Of a stretch of 64,000 nt of DNA, positions 19,125-28,461 are shown one piece after another. Positions within the stretch are counted from its first letter, which is position 1; the number at the start of each line of letters is the position of its first letter. The stretch is from Mitsuaria sp. GD03876. Lineage in GTDB: Bacteria; Pseudomonadota; Gammaproteobacteria; Burkholderiales; Burkholderiaceae_C. The notes under the pieces were generated by a model. That model was given only the letters and a program-made list of their open reading frames with translations. It did not search any database and was not told the DNA's origin. The stretch spans positions 21,066 to 85,065 of the forward strand of contig NZ_JAOCCU010000027.1 of assembly GCF_029840635.1 (NCBI RefSeq), read 5' to 3'. The translations under genes were made by a program, and so were the position numbers.

Positions 19125-19973
19125 TCAGCGCGCGCCCGGGAAGGCGCCCCGCTCGTCGGAGAAGACGATCTCCACGCGACGGTTCTGCTGGCGGCCGGCG
19201 GCATTGGCGTTCGAGGCCACCGGACGCGCCTCGCCGTTGCCGCGGACATCGATCCGCCCGGCCGCGACGCCGCGCTGGGCCAGCGCGCTCCTGACGGACT
19301 CGGCGCGGGCGCGGGAGAGCGCGAGGTTGCTTTCCGCGCTGCCGGTGCTGTCGGTGAAGCCCTCGATCAGGATGCGGCGCTCCGGATGGTTGCGCAGCGC
19401 CGAGGACAGGGTGTCCAGGCGACCGTAGGCGCCCTCCTTCAGCGTCGCCTTGCCGGTATCGAACAGCACGTCCTGCAGCATGACCACCAGGCCCTGCGGC
19501 GTCGGCTTGGCCTGGATCTCGGCGAGCTCGCGCTGCAGGCGGTTCGCGCGTTCCGACGCGGCCATGGCGGCGGCTTCGGCGCTGGCGGCCTGCCCTTGCG
19601 CGACCTGCGCCTGACGCGTGCGAACCTCGGCGCGCAGGCGTTCGCGTTCGGAGCCGGCCGATTCGACCTTCGCGTCCGCGGCGCGCGCGGCGCCGAGGTT
19701 CATCGCGGTCTGCGCCCGCTGCGAGGCGACCGTGGCGGCGCTGTCGAGCTCGACGGCGTCCTTGCGTTCACGCCAGGCGTTGTCGGCGCGGTCCAGGGAC
19801 TCGCGGGCCTTGGCCAGTTCCGGCGCGGCGTAGCGCGTGGCGTTCGGATCGCTGCTGGCCTGGGCGTAGTCGCGCTTGGCCGCTTCCAGGCCCGCGTGGG
19901 GCACGGGCACCGAGGAGCAGGCGGCCAGCGCGAGCGCGGCGAGACCACCGGCGAGAGGCAGATATCGATTCAT
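19125..19973 (-). CDS. OmpA-family lipoprotein with DUF4398-like helical region
   Basis: 282 residues. The lipobox LAAC puts the lipidated Cys at residue 19. Residues ~25-160 are Ala/Glu/Arg-rich and coiled-coil-like, related to DUF4398. The C-terminal ~115 residues form an OmpA peptidoglycan-binding domain (VLFDTGKATL, GFTDSTGSAESNLALSRARAESV, NRRVEI). Expected to tether the outer membrane to the cell wall. The helical region resembles the neighbouring upstream lipoprotein, suggesting a related pair. Confidence 0.9.
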   Translation of the reverse strand: MNRYLPLAGGLAALALAACSSVPVPHAGLEAAKRDYAQASSDPNATRYAAPELAKARESLDRADNAWRERKDAVELDSAATVASQRAQTAMNLGAARAADAKVESAGSERERLRAEVRTRQAQVAQGQAASAEAAAMAASERANRLQRELAEIQAKPTPQGLVVMLQDVLFDTGKATLKEGAYGRLDTLSSALRNHPERRILIEGFTDSTGSAESNLALSRARAESVRSALAQRGVAAGRIDVRGNGEARPVASNANAAGRQQNRRVEIVFSDERGAFPGAR

Positions 19974-20003
19974 GTCGTTCTCCTGATTGAAGTCGCCGGG
20001 GCA

Positions 20004-20402
20004 TCACCGCGTCGGGGATGCGGGGGCCGGAGAACGGTTGAGCTCCTCGCGCAGCGTCGACAGGCTGCGATCGAGTTCCGCGGAGGCCTTTTCCGACCGA
20101 TCGCGCGCGGTCTTCGAGCGCGCGAGGGCGGCGGCGGCTTCCGCCTCGTCGGCCTTGCGGCGCGCGGTGGCGTGGTCGCCCTTGCGGGCGGCCTCCTGGG
20201 CCTCGGCGAGGCGCGCGCGCGCCACCACCAGGTCCGGCGAGTCGCCGGTCCCGACGGTGGCCTGGGCGGCGTCCAGCGCGCCGCGGCTTTCGCCGAGCTG
20301 GCCGGCGGTCTCGATCTTCTTGGAGGCGCAGCCGGTCAGCGCGACCACGGCGACCATGCCGGCGGCGACCAGGGCGCGCCCTGGGAACAGAGGGTGTCTC
20401 AT
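20004..20402 (-). CDS. DUF4398 lipoprotein
   Basis: 132 residues from the ATG at 20402; the longer frame back to 20498 is basic and atypical. The lipobox LTGC gives a lipidated Cys25. The mature part is almost entirely helical, with repeating Ala/Glu/Arg/Lys heptads (ARARLAEAQEAARKGDHATA and similar), typical of DUF4398. It lies 30 bases upstream of the OmpA lipoprotein on the same strand, so the two are likely co-expressed and may contact each other through coiled coils in the periplasm. Confidence 0.82.
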   Translation of the reverse strand: MRHPLFPGRALVAAGMVAVVALTGCASKKIETAGQLGESRGALDAAQATVGTGDSPDLVVARARLAEAQEAARKGDHATARRKADEAEAAAALARSKTARDRSEKASAELDRSLSTLREELNRSPAPASPTR

Positions 20403-20530
20403 GAAGGATCCTTCGCAAGGCAAAGTGATCCATGAGCGTGGCAAAGGGTATACCCGAAGTTCATCCGGCGACCGCCCCCTTCGCGGAAGCCGGTTCACGA
20501 CCCCATGAGCCGGAACATCTTCCGGGCATG

Positions 20531-20562
20531 AAAAAACCCCAGGCGCTTTCGCGCACTGGGGT
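20531..20562 (-). terminator. icd terminator
   Basis: On the minus strand, an ACCCCAG-GCGC stem closes around a short loop and is followed by six T. It sits 43 bases past the icd stop codon and before the DUF4398 gene. Confidence 0.85.
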
Positions 20563-20604
20563 CTTGATCCCGCGAGACCCGGCTCGTCGCCGGGTCCCCG
20601 CCGA

Positions 20605-21858
20605 TCACATGTTCTCGATCATCACCTGACCGAAGCCGGAGCACGACACCTGGGTCGCGCCGTCCAGCAGGCGGGCGAAGTCGTACGTGACCTTCTTCGA
20701 CAGGATCGACTTCTCGATCGACGAGATGATCAGGTCGGCCGCTTCGGTCCAGCCCATGTGGCGCAGCATCATTTCGGCCGACAGGATCTCGGAACCGGGG
20801 TTCACGTAGTCCTTGCCGGCGTACTTCGGCGCGGTGCCGTGGGTGGCTTCGAACATCGCGACGGAGTCACTCAGGTTCGCGCCCGGGGCGATGCCGATGC
20901 CGCCGACCTGCGCGGCCAGGGCGTCGGAGATGTAGTCGCCGTTCAGGTTCAGCGTCGCCACGACCGAGTACTCGGCCGGACGCAGCAGGATCTGCTGCAG
21001 GAACGCGTCGGCGATGCTGTCCTTGACCACGATGTCCTTGCCGGTCTTCGGGTTCTTGAACTTGCACCACGGGCCGCCGTCGATCAGCTCGGCGCCGAAT
21101 TCCTTCTGCGCCAGCGCGTAGGCCCAGTCACGGAAGCCACCTTCGGTGAACTTCATGATGTTGCCCTTGTGCACGATGGTCACGCTGGGCTTGTCGTTGT
21201 CGATCGCGTACTGGATCGCCTTGCGGACCAGGCGCTCCGTGCCTTCGCGCGACACCGGCTTGACGCCGATGCCCGAGGTCTCGGGGAAGCGGATCTTCTT
21301 GACGCCGAATTCCTCTTGCAGGATCTTGATCAGCTTCTTGGCCTTCTCGCTCTCGGCTTCGAACTCGATGCCGGCGTAGATGTCTTCCGAGTTCTCGCGG
21401 AAGATGACCATGTCCGTCTTGTGCGGTTCCTTGACCGGCGACGGCACGCCTTCGAACCAGCGCACCGGGCGCAGGCAGACGTACAGGTCCAGTTCCTGGC
21501 GCAGCGCGACGTTCAGCGAGCGGATGCCGCCGCCGACCGGCGTCGTCAGCGGGCCCTTGATCGAGACGACGTAGTCCTTCAGGACCGTCAGCGTCTCTTC
21601 GGGCAGCCACACGTCGGGGCCGTAGACCTTGGTCGACTTCTCGCCGGCGTAGATCTCCATCCAGTGGATCTTCTTGGCGCCGCCGTAGGCCTTCGCGACG
21701 GCCGCGTCCACCACCTTGATCATCACCGGGGTGATGTCGAAGCCGGTGCCGTCACCCTCGATGTAGGGAATGATCGGGTTGTTCGGAACGTTGAGCGAGA
21801 AGTCGGCATTGACCGTGATCTTCTGGCCGCCCTCGGGCACCTTGATGTGCTGGTACAT
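20605..21858 (-). CDS. icd: NADP-dependent isocitrate dehydrogenase
   Basis: 417 residues, the E. coli Icd (homodimeric) type. Converts isocitrate to 2-oxoglutarate in the TCA cycle. Visible signatures are [10 protein letters not shown] at the N-terminus, the phosphorylation/substrate loop [12 protein letters not shown] (Ser in IRSLN), and the metal-binding region [19 protein letters not shown]. Monocistronic, with its own terminator. Confidence 0.97.
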   Translation of the reverse strand: MYQHIKVPEGGQKITVNADFSLNVPNNPIIPYIEGDGTGFDITPVMIKVVDAAVAKAYGGAKKIHWMEIYAGEKSTKVYGPDVWLPEETLTVLKDYVVSIKGPLTTPVGGGIRSLNVALRQELDLYVCLRPVRWFEGVPSPVKEPHKTDMVIFRENSEDIYAGIEFEAESEKAKKLIKILQEEFGVKKIRFPETSGIGVKPVSREGTERLVRKAIQYAIDNDKPSVTIVHKGNIMKFTEGGFRDWAYALAQKEFGAELIDGGPWCKFKNPKTGKDIVVKDSIADAFLQQILLRPAEYSVVATLNLNGDYISDALAAQVGGIGIAPGANLSDSVAMFEATHGTAPKYAGKDYVNPGSEILSAEMMLRHMGWTEAADLIISSIEKSILSKKVTYDFARLLDGATQVSCSGFGQVMIENM

Positions 21859-21966
21859 GGAGTTGTCTCCGCGAATCGCGTGGGTGGGTGGGGTAAACCG
21901 GAAGCGCCGATTCTATGACAGCGAAACTTTCAATCGGCTGATCGCGGGGCCATGTCCCTGGGCGGC

Positions 21967-22674
21967 TCAGCCGCAGTACGCGCGGACCTGCGCCCACGCG
22001 CCGTGGCCCAGTCCCCAGATCGCGCCCGCCGCCAGCAGGGCGCCCGACAGGCGGGTCGCGAATCGCACGCCCGGTCCACCCAAACGGCGCCCCCCGAGCC
22101 TGGCGAGAAACCACGGCCCCGCCAGGAGTCCCGGCGAGGAGCCCGCCGCGAACGCCGCCATCACGGCGGCGCCCTGCCAAGGGGCCTCCGCCAGGGCCGC
22201 GACGGTCAAGGCGGATTGCAACAGGCCGCAGGGCCACGCCAGCCAAGCGAGGCCGGCCAGGCCCGACGCGGCGGCACGGGTCGGCGTCAGCGCGACGGCC
22301 CCGTGACCGAGCGTCCCCACCGGGATTCCGACGGCCGCCGGCGCCCGGGCGGTCCACAGCCGCGCCAGCCAGCGAGGGAACTCGGCCCTCAAGAGAAGGA
22401 AGACGCCGAAGGCCAGCACCGCCAGTTGCAGGGCGAGCCAGACCGGCCGAAGCGCTCCGGTGGTCGACTCCCAGCGCAACAGCCCACCGACGCTGGCCGC
22501 CACCGCCGCGCCGCCCGCCGCATAACCCAGGACACGCCCTGCCTGGAACAGCGCCATGCCGGATCGCCGGCCCGCGGTCACCGCCGCGCAGGGCGCGACG
22601 CACATCGCCGCGCAGTGCGGGCTGCCGATGGCGCCCATCAGGAAGGCCGAGCCGACCAGCGCGAGCCACAGCAT
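21967..22674 (-). CDS. TauE/SafE-like membrane protein of the cbb3/hemN locus
   Basis: 235 residues with about six hydrophobic segments. The N-terminus carries GSPHCAAMCVAPC, a conserved His/Cys cluster typical of the heavy-metal transport/sulfite-exporter-like proteins found beside cbb3 oxidase genes. That position suggests a part in copper handling or oxidase maturation, but this is inference. It starts 13 bases after hemN on the same strand and is probably co-transcribed. Confidence 0.82.
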   Translation of the reverse strand: MLWLALVGSAFLMGAIGSPHCAAMCVAPCAAVTAGRRSGMALFQAGRVLGYAAGGAAVAASVGGLLRWESTTGALRPVWLALQLAVLAFGVFLLLRAEFPRWLARLWTARAPAAVGIPVGTLGHGAVALTPTRAAASGLAGLAWLAWPCGLLQSALTVAALAEAPWQGAAVMAAFAAGSSPGLLAGPWFLARLGGRRLGGPGVRFATRLSGALLAAGAIWGLGHGAWAQVRAYCG

Positions 22675-22687
22675 GCCGGCCAGCCGA

Positions 22688-24142
22688 TCAGAGGATGCGG
22701 GAGAAGCGCACCGGCGCTTCCGGCGCTTCCGGCGCGCTTGCCGAGACGCCGGCGGACGCCGCGGCCGGCGTGGCCTTCAGATAGCGATCGAACACCATCG
22801 CCACCGCCCGCACGAAGAACCAGCCCATCGGCGTGACCTGCACCGCGCGCGGCTCAAGGGTGACCAGGCCATCGGCTTCCAGGCGACGCAGACGCGCCAG
22901 CTCGGGCGCGAAGTAATCGGTCATCACGATGCCATGCGAGCGCTCGATCGGATCGAAGGCCAGCCGCCCCTGGCACATCAGCGCCATGATCGCGTCCCGT
23001 CGCACGAGGTCGTCCTGATCCAGCGACAGCCCCCGCTCGATCGGCAGCCGTCCCTCGCGGAGCGCGGCGTAGTACTCGGGCAAGGTCTTCACGTTCTGCG
23101 CGAACGACGACCCCACCTTCGAGATCGCCGACACGCCCAGCGCCACGAGATCGCAGTCCGGTTGGGTGCTGTAGCCCTGGAAGTTGCGGTGCAAGCGCCC
23201 TTCCCGTTTCGCGACGGCCAACGGATCGTCCGCGAGCGCGAAATGGTCCATGCCGATGTAGCTGTAGCCGCGCGCGATGAAGCCGGCGATCGCGCCGGAC
23301 AGCATGCGCAGCTTGTCCGCCGGCTGTGGCAGCGCCGACGCCTCGATGCGGCGCTGCGGCTTGAACCGGTGCGGCAGATGGGCATAGGCGTACAGGGCGA
23401 TGCGGTCCGGCCGCAGCGAGGCCACTTGCTCGACGGTCCGCGCGAACGAGGCGGGCGTCTGCAGCGGCAGGCCGTGGATCAGGTCCACGTTGATCGACCG
23501 GAACCCCAGGTCGCGCGCGGCGCCCATCAGCGCGGCGACGCTCTCGAGGCTTTGCTCCCGGTGCACGGCGCGCTGCACGTCGGGGTCGAAATCCTGCACG
23601 CCGAAGCTCAGCCGGTTGAAGCCGAGCGTGCGCAGATGGCGCAGGCGGCCCACGTCGATCGTGCGCGGGTCCACCTCGATCGAGATCTCGGCGTCGGCGC
23701 ACAGACGGAAGTGGCGATGCAGCAGCGCCATCAGTGTCGAGAGTTCGCCATCGGACAGGAAGGTCGGCGTGCCGCCACCGAAGTGCAATTGCGACACCAG
23801 CGCACGTGTGCCCAGGCGCTGCTGCACCAGCGCCATCTCGAGCGCCAGCGCATCGACATAGGCGGCCGCTCGCTCGTGATGCCGCGTGACGACCTTGTTG
23901 CACGCGCAGTAGTAGCAGACCGATTCGCAGAACGGGATGTGCACGTAGACCGACATCGGCTGCTGCGCCACCGGCCCGAAAGCGCGCAGCGCGAGCGTCT
24001 CGGCATGCTGGGCGGCATCGACGCCGGCATGGAATCGATCGGCGGTGGGATAGGAGGTGTAGCGCGGTCCGGCGATGTCGAACCGGCGCAGCAGATCGGC
24101 GTCTGGGATGCTGCGGTCCCACGAGGTCGTGTCAGGGCTCAT
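22688..24142 (-). CDS. hemN: Oxygen-independent coproporphyrinogen III oxidase
   Basis: 484 residues from the ATG at 24142 (MSPDTTSWD). The frame continues upstream through the intergenic and fnr region, but the start fits family length. A radical-SAM enzyme making protoporphyrinogen IX without oxygen, supplying heme at low oxygen tension. The [4Fe-4S] SAM motif CESVCYYC gives Cys72, Cys76 and Cys79, followed by GGGTPTFL. A roughly 20-residue Ala/Pro-rich C-terminal tail is unusual but peripheral. Divergent from fnr, with an FNR-like site between them. Confidence 0.95.
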   Translation of the reverse strand: MSPDTTSWDRSIPDADLLRRFDIAGPRYTSYPTADRFHAGVDAAQHAETLALRAFGPVAQQPMSVYVHIPFCESVCYYCACNKVVTRHHERAAAYVDALALEMALVQQRLGTRALVSQLHFGGGTPTFLSDGELSTLMALLHRHFRLCADAEISIEVDPRTIDVGRLRHLRTLGFNRLSFGVQDFDPDVQRAVHREQSLESVAALMGAARDLGFRSINVDLIHGLPLQTPASFARTVEQVASLRPDRIALYAYAHLPHRFKPQRRIEASALPQPADKLRMLSGAIAGFIARGYSYIGMDHFALADDPLAVAKREGRLHRNFQGYSTQPDCDLVALGVSAISKVGSSFAQNVKTLPEYYAALREGRLPIERGLSLDQDDLVRRDAIMALMCQGRLAFDPIERSHGIVMTDYFAPELARLRRLEADGLVTLEPRAVQVTPMGWFFVRAVAMVFDRYLKATPAAASAGVSASAPEAPEAPVRFSRIL

Positions 24143-24176
24143 GGGGCGATCCTCACCCGTTGATGGCAAAGCGTCA

Positions 24177-24190
24177 TTGATTGATGTCAT
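24177..24190. promoter_or_regulatory. FNR-like site between hemN and fnr
   Basis: TTGATTGATGTCAT matches the FNR consensus TTGAT-N4-ATCAA at 8 of 10 positions. It lies 35 bases from the hemN start and 44 from the fnr start, suited to oxygen control of hemN and autoregulation of fnr. Confidence 0.4.
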
Positions 24191-24233
24191 TGCCGCCATC
24201 GAGGCCGAGACAAAGAATCCGCCGCTTCCTCGC

Positions 24234-24995
24234 ATGCCGGCCGAACTCATGTCGAGACCCCTCCAACCCGCCCCCATCGCTCCGCCACAAGACGCGTTCA
24301 AGGTCGCCTGCTCGACTTGCGCGCTGCGCCAGGTCTGTCTGCCGACCGGCTTGCCCGTGGCCGACGTGGAGCAACTCGAACGCATGGTGTCCGAGCGCCG
24401 CGCCGTGCCGAGGAACACGGTGCTGTTCAAGGCCGGCGAGGCGTTCGAGGCGATCTACATCGTGCGCACGGGCTTCTTCAAGACCTCGGCGATCGCCGAG
24501 GACGGCCGCGAGCAGGTCACCGGCTTCCACATGGCCGCGGAGATGCTGGGGCTGGATGGCATCTTCAGCGGCGCCCATGCCAGCCAGGCGGTGGCTTTGG
24601 AGGACTCGCAGATCTGCGTCGTGCCCTACGGCCGGCTCGAGGACGTGACTCGCGAGGTCGATCGCGTTCGGCGTCAATTCCACCGGCTGATGAGCCGGGA
24701 GCTCGTCCGAGACCAGGGCGTCATGACGATGCTGGGCGCGATGCGGGCCGAGAAGCGCGTGGCGGTCTTCCTGATCAACCTCATGCGCAAGCTGCGCGCG
24801 CGAGGTTTCTCGTCGTCGAGCGTGGTGCTGCGGATGACGCGCGACGAGATCGGCAGCCACCTCGGACTGACGCTGGAGACGGTCAGCCGGACCTTCTCCC
24901 GCATGCAGGGGGACGGCTTGCTGGAGGTCCGGGCGCGCGAGGTCCGGGTGCTCAAGCCGCGACAGCTGTTGCAGTTGGCTCGCCGCGCCGCATGA
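24234..24995 (+). CDS. fnr: FNR-family oxygen-sensing transcription regulator
   Basis: 253 residues from the ATG at 24234; an ATG at 24249 is a second option. Cys26, Cys29, Cys35 and Cys128 have exactly the spacing of the four cluster-binding cysteines of E. coli FNR (20, 23, 29, 122), so an oxygen-labile [4Fe-4S] cluster is expected. The cNMP-like sensor domain is followed by the CRP/FNR helix-turn-helix (DEIGSHLGLTLETVSRTFSRM); its E..S..R recognition residues predict TTGAT half-site binding. It is the likely activator of the adjacent cco and hemN genes. Confidence 0.93.
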   Translation: MPAELMSRPLQPAPIAPPQDAFKVACSTCALRQVCLPTGLPVADVEQLERMVSERRAVPRNTVLFKAGEAFEAIYIVRTGFFKTSAIAEDGREQVTGFHMAAEMLGLDGIFSGAHASQAVALEDSQICVVPYGRLEDVTREVDRVRRQFHRLMSRELVRDQGVMTMLGAMRAEKRVAVFLINLMRKLRARGFSSSSVVLRMTRDEIGSHLGLTLETVSRTFSRMQGDGLLEVRAREVRVLKPRQLLQLARRAA

Positions 24996-25002
24996 CGCCG
25001 CG

Positions 25003-25281
25003 TCACGGTGCCTGGCCACCGGTCGCCGCGTGATTGCGCGCCTTCATCGCGGGCGACAGCGCGGCGTCCTGGACCTCTTCCGCGGCCACGCCGCTGCGGT
25101 CCAGCGCGCTCGATGCATGCACCACGGGATCCGGATGCGTGATCGCGAGCACCAGCGTGGCGATCGCGGCGACGACCACCGTTCCCGGTCCGCCGACCAC
25201 CAGCCACATCATCGGGTGCCGCCACCACGGGCCGCTGCCCGGCAGGTCCGCATCGATCCGGTGTGTTGTCGTCGAGGTCAT
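25003..25281 (-). CDS. FixH/CcoH-like small membrane protein
   Basis: 92 residues from the ATG at 25281. After a short cytoplasmic N-terminus, PWWRHPMMWLVVGGP leads into one transmembrane helix (about residues 24-46), ending in HPDPVV. That pattern is the truncated FixH/CcoH form seen after ccoG in betaproteobacteria. CcoH is an assembly or stability factor of cbb3 oxidase. It lies 40 bases downstream of ccoG and converges with fnr, the two stop codons being 7 bases apart. Confidence 0.78.
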   Translation of the reverse strand: MTSTTTHRIDADLPGSGPWWRHPMMWLVVGGPGTVVVAAIATLVLAITHPDPVVHASSALDRSGVAAEEVQDAALSPAMKARNHAATGGQAP

Positions 25282-25321
25282 GGTTGCTCCAGGTGAGGCG
25301 AAGTCGGCCTGCATGCCGCGC

Positions 25322-26740
25322 TCATCGCGGCACGACGAAAGTGGATTTCTCAAGCAGCTCGTGGTCGGCGGAGTCGGTCCCTGCCGCCATGCGCCGGACC
25401 GAGAACTGCATCGGATGTGCACCACCGCCGAGTTGCCGGGCGACATCGGGCGGCAGGCGCAGGGACACCGTGACCCACCGCGCCTGCGCGGGCGCCAGCG
25501 TCAGCTCGCCCGAAGGAGACGCCACGCGCAGGCCACCGATCCCGCGCACGTCGAGGCGGAACCGCTGCGTCGATTCCGCCGCGTTCATCACCTGCAATCG
25601 ATAGACGTTCTCGACAAGGCCGTCCTCGACCTCCCGTGCCAGGACCGCCCGATCCCGCACGACGTCGACCTTGAACGGCACGCGCAGCGCCAGGCTGCCC
25701 ACCAGCGCCGCGGAGACCGTCAGCAGGATCGCACCGTAGATCAGCACCCGTGGCCGGAACACGCGCCGCCACTGCTGGCCGACAGTCCAGCGGTTCTGCA
25801 TGCCGTTTTGCGTCGCGTAGCGGATCAGCCCGCGCTGATAGCCGAACTTGTCCATCACGTCGTTGCAGACGTCGATGCAGGCGGCGCAACCGATGCACTC
25901 GTATTGCAGGCCTTGCCGGATGTCGATGCCAGTCGGACAGACATGGACGCATTGACGGCAGTCGACACACGCGCCAAGGCCGGCCTGGGCGGGGTCGATC
26001 CGTTTCGATCTGGGTCCGCGCGGGTCGCCTCGCGTGGCGTCGTAGCTGATGACCAGCGTGTCCCGATCGAACATCGCGCTCTGGAAGCGCGCGTATGGGC
26101 ACATGTACTTGCAGACCTGTTCCCGCAGATAACCCGCGTTGCCGTAGGTCGCCAATCCATAGAACAGGATCCAGAACATCTCCCAGCCGCCCAGCGCCCC
26201 TTGCGCCGCGCTCGCGACGAGCGCGCGGATCGGCTCGAAGTAGCCGACGAAGGTGAACCCCGTCCACAGCGACACCGCGAGCCATGCCGCGTGCTTGCCG
26301 CCCTTGCGCAGCAGCTTCTCCGCGCTCCAGCCGGAACGGTCGAGCCGGATGCGCGCGGCGCGATCGCCCTCGGTGTGGCGCTCGATCCAAAGGAAGATTT
26401 CCGTGTAGACCGTCTGCGGGCAGGCGAAGCCGCACCAGAGCCGGCCGGCGACCGCCGTGAAGAAGAACAGCCCGAAGGCCGATACCACCAGCAGCGCGGT
26501 GAGGTAGATGAAGTCCTGGGGGTACAGGATGAGGTCGAAGATCAGGAAGCGGCGGGCCTCGAGATCGAAGAGCACCGCCTGGCGGCCGTTCCATGACAGC
26601 CAGGGCAGCCCGTAGAACAGCAGTTGGGTCGCCCAGACGAGGACCCATCGCCACACGGCGAACCAGCCGTGCACCGCGCGGGGATAGATCTTCGCTTCGG
26701 ACTCATACAGCGAGATCGTCCTGGGTTCAGGGCCGCTCAT
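25322..26740 (-). CDS. ccoG: cbb3 oxidase accessory protein CcoG (FixG/RdxA)
   Basis: 472 residues. A membrane ferredoxin-like protein used in cbb3 oxidase assembly; CcoG is reported to reduce Cu(II). About five membrane segments in the first half are followed by two [4Fe-4S] motifs (CVDCRQCVHVCP, then CIGCAACIDVC at about residues 250-290) and a C-terminal Ig-like periplasmic domain. The start overlaps the ccoP end by 14 bases. Confidence 0.95.
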   Translation of the reverse strand: MSGPEPRTISLYESEAKIYPRAVHGWFAVWRWVLVWATQLLFYGLPWLSWNGRQAVLFDLEARRFLIFDLILYPQDFIYLTALLVVSAFGLFFFTAVAGRLWCGFACPQTVYTEIFLWIERHTEGDRAARIRLDRSGWSAEKLLRKGGKHAAWLAVSLWTGFTFVGYFEPIRALVASAAQGALGGWEMFWILFYGLATYGNAGYLREQVCKYMCPYARFQSAMFDRDTLVISYDATRGDPRGPRSKRIDPAQAGLGACVDCRQCVHVCPTGIDIRQGLQYECIGCAACIDVCNDVMDKFGYQRGLIRYATQNGMQNRWTVGQQWRRVFRPRVLIYGAILLTVSAALVGSLALRVPFKVDVVRDRAVLAREVEDGLVENVYRLQVMNAAESTQRFRLDVRGIGGLRVASPSGELTLAPAQARWVTVSLRLPPDVARQLGGGAHPMQFSVRRMAAGTDSADHELLEKSTFVVPR

Positions 26741-27629
26741 GCGACAACCCCCAGACGTACCCGGCCAGCACGCGGATCTGCTCGGGGCTCAGTCGCGAGC
26801 CGTGCTCGGGCATGTGGCTGTGCTTGCCGTTGTTGACCATCGCGACGATCGCGGGCTCGCCCCAGCCGTGCAGCCAGACCTTGTCGGTGAGGTTGGGCGC
26901 GCCCAGCGCCTGGTTGCCCTTGCCATCCATCCCGTGGCAGGCGGCGCACGCGCTGAACTTGGACTTGCCGAGCGCCGCGGCCACCGAGTTGTGCGGGCTG
27001 CCCGACAGGCTCAGCACGTAATGGGCCAGGTTGCGCACGTCCTCGCCGTTGCCCACCGCGGCGGCCATCGGCGGCATCGTGCCCTCGCGCCCCTGGGTGA
27101 TGGTCTGGACGATCGCGTCGCCGCTGCCGCCATAGAGCCAGTCGTTGTCGGTCAGGTTGGGAAAGCCCTTCGAGCCCTTGGCGTCGGAGCCATGGCAGGT
27201 CGCGCAGTTGTTGGCGAAGAGCCGCTCGCCGATGCCGATCGCCTGCGGATCCTTCGCCAGCGACTCGACCGGCTGGCCGTCGAACCTCGCGTAGATGGCA
27301 TGCATCGTTTCGCGGGCGCTCGCCTGCTCGGCCTGGTACTGCTCGGCGCTGGACCAGTTCAAGCTGCCGCCATAGCTGCCCAGGCCGGGATACAGCGCCA
27401 GGTACAGGCCGGAGAACACCACGGTCAGCACGAACAGGACCATCCACCAGCGCGGCAACGGGTTGTTGAGTTCGCGGATGTCCTCGTCCCAGACGTGTCC
27501 GGTGGAGTTGTCCTCCGCCATCACCTTGCGGCGGCTGGCGATGATCAGCAGCGCCAGGCACAGCGCCAGACCGAGCACCGTCGCCGCGGCCACGAACAGC
27601 GACCAGCCGTTCGAAACGAAATCACTCAT
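26727..27629 (-). CDS. ccoP: cbb3-type cytochrome c oxidase subunit III (diheme)
   Basis: 300 residues. Two N-terminal membrane segments, then two periplasmic cytochrome c domains with CATCH (Cys142-His146) and CAACH (Cys228-His232) heme sites. It takes electrons from soluble cytochrome c and passes them to CcoO. Its start is 7 bases upstream of the ccoQ stop codon, so the two reading frames overlap, with the ccoQ GGAGG region serving as ribosome site. Confidence 0.97.
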   Translation of the reverse strand: MSDFVSNGWSLFVAAATVLGLALCLALLIIASRRKVMAEDNSTGHVWDEDIRELNNPLPRWWMVLFVLTVVFSGLYLALYPGLGSYGGSLNWSSAEQYQAEQASARETMHAIYARFDGQPVESLAKDPQAIGIGERLFANNCATCHGSDAKGSKGFPNLTDNDWLYGGSGDAIVQTITQGREGTMPPMAAAVGNGEDVRNLAHYVLSLSGSPHNSVAAALGKSKFSACAACHGMDGKGNQALGAPNLTDKVWLHGWGEPAIVAMVNNGKHSHMPEHGSRLSPEQIRVLAGYVWGLSHERP

Positions 27630-27798
27630 GACGACCTCCTCGGGGCGCGGATTCCTCGTCGGCGAGGACGAGCGCGCCCAGGTCTTCGAAACGTTCGCGG
27701 TTGCGCCGGGCGAAGGCCCAGGCGACGATGCCCACGAACACCAGCAGCGACACCACCGTCACCGCGGAACGCACGGCGTTCAGATCCATGTCAGGCAT
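27622..27798 (-). CDS. ccoQ: cbb3-type oxidase small subunit CcoQ
   Basis: A small gene easily missed. On the minus strand it encodes 58 residues beginning MPDMDLNAVRS, with one transmembrane helix (about 13-30), then a basic RRNRERFED stretch typical of CcoQ. The ATG at 27798 has GGAGG five bases upstream; a second ATG at 27789 would be too far from it. It lies between ccoO (12 bases) and ccoP (overlapping) as in classical ccoNOQP operons. CcoQ stabilises CcoP in the complex. Confidence 0.88.
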   Translation of the reverse strand: MPDMDLNAVRSAVTVVSLLVFVGIVAWAFARRNRERFEDLGALVLADEESAPRGGRHE

Positions 27799-27810
27799 GA
27801 CGGCCTCCGA

Positions 27811-28437
27811 TCACTTCTTCAGCGCGGTGCCCAGCACCTGCAGGTAGGCGACGACCGCGTCCATCTCCGTCTTGCCCTGCACTTCGTCGGCCGCGCCGGC
27901 GATCTGCGTGTCGGTGTAGGGCACGCCGACGGTCCGCAGGCCGCGCATCTTGGGCGCCAGTTCCTTGGGATCGAGCGCCGCGCCGGCCAGCCATGCGTAG
28001 GCGGGCATGTTGGACTCGGGCACCAGGTCGCGCGGGTTGGTCAGGTGCAGGCGATGCCATTCGTCGCTGTACTTGCCGCCCACCCGCGCCAGGTCGGGTC
28101 CGGTGCGCTTGCTGCCCCATTGGAAGGGGTGGTCGTAGACGAATTCGCCGGCCACCGAGTAATGGCCGTAGCGCAGCGTCTCGGCCCGCAGCGGGCGGAT
28201 CATCTGCGAGTGGCAGTTGTAGCAACCCTCGCGGATGTAGACATCGCGGCCGGCCAGCTGCAGCGGCGTGTAGGGCCTCAGGTTGTCGACCGGCTGCGTG
28301 GTCGAGCGCTGGAAGAACAGCGGGACGATCTCGACGATGCCGCCGACGATCACCGTCAGCAGCACCAGCACGATCATCAGGAAGTTGCTGGTCTCGATGC
28401 GTTCGTGGCCGACGGGTTTGGCATGGGCATTGGCCAT
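27811..28437 (-). CDS. ccoO: cbb3-type cytochrome c oxidase subunit II (monoheme)
   Basis: 208 residues. One N-terminal membrane anchor (about 18-40) and a periplasmic cytochrome c domain with the heme motif CYNCH (Cys72-His76), preceded by the family mark YIREG. It transfers electrons from CcoP to the CcoN catalytic subunit. It starts 24 bases after ccoN. Confidence 0.97.
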   Translation of the reverse strand: MANAHAKPVGHERIETSNFLMIVLVLLTVIVGGIVEIVPLFFQRSTTQPVDNLRPYTPLQLAGRDVYIREGCYNCHSQMIRPLRAETLRYGHYSVAGEFVYDHPFQWGSKRTGPDLARVGGKYSDEWHRLHLTNPRDLVPESNMPAYAWLAGAALDPKELAPKMRGLRTVGVPYTDTQIAGAADEVQGKTEMDAVVAYLQVLGTALKK

Positions 28438-28461
28438 GGAGTGCTCCTCGGGTCCGTGCGA

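Noticed and set aside
22690..22760. GGCGCTTCC repeats at the hemN end as a possible CRISPR or mobile-element trace
   Set aside because: They are short in-frame codon repeats giving an Ala/Pro/Glu tail, without spacers or element ends.
24075..24233. Longer N-terminus for the FNR-like regulator
   Set aside because: It would run across the hemN start and the FNR-like site; the start at 24234 reproduces the normal FNR length and cysteine spacing.
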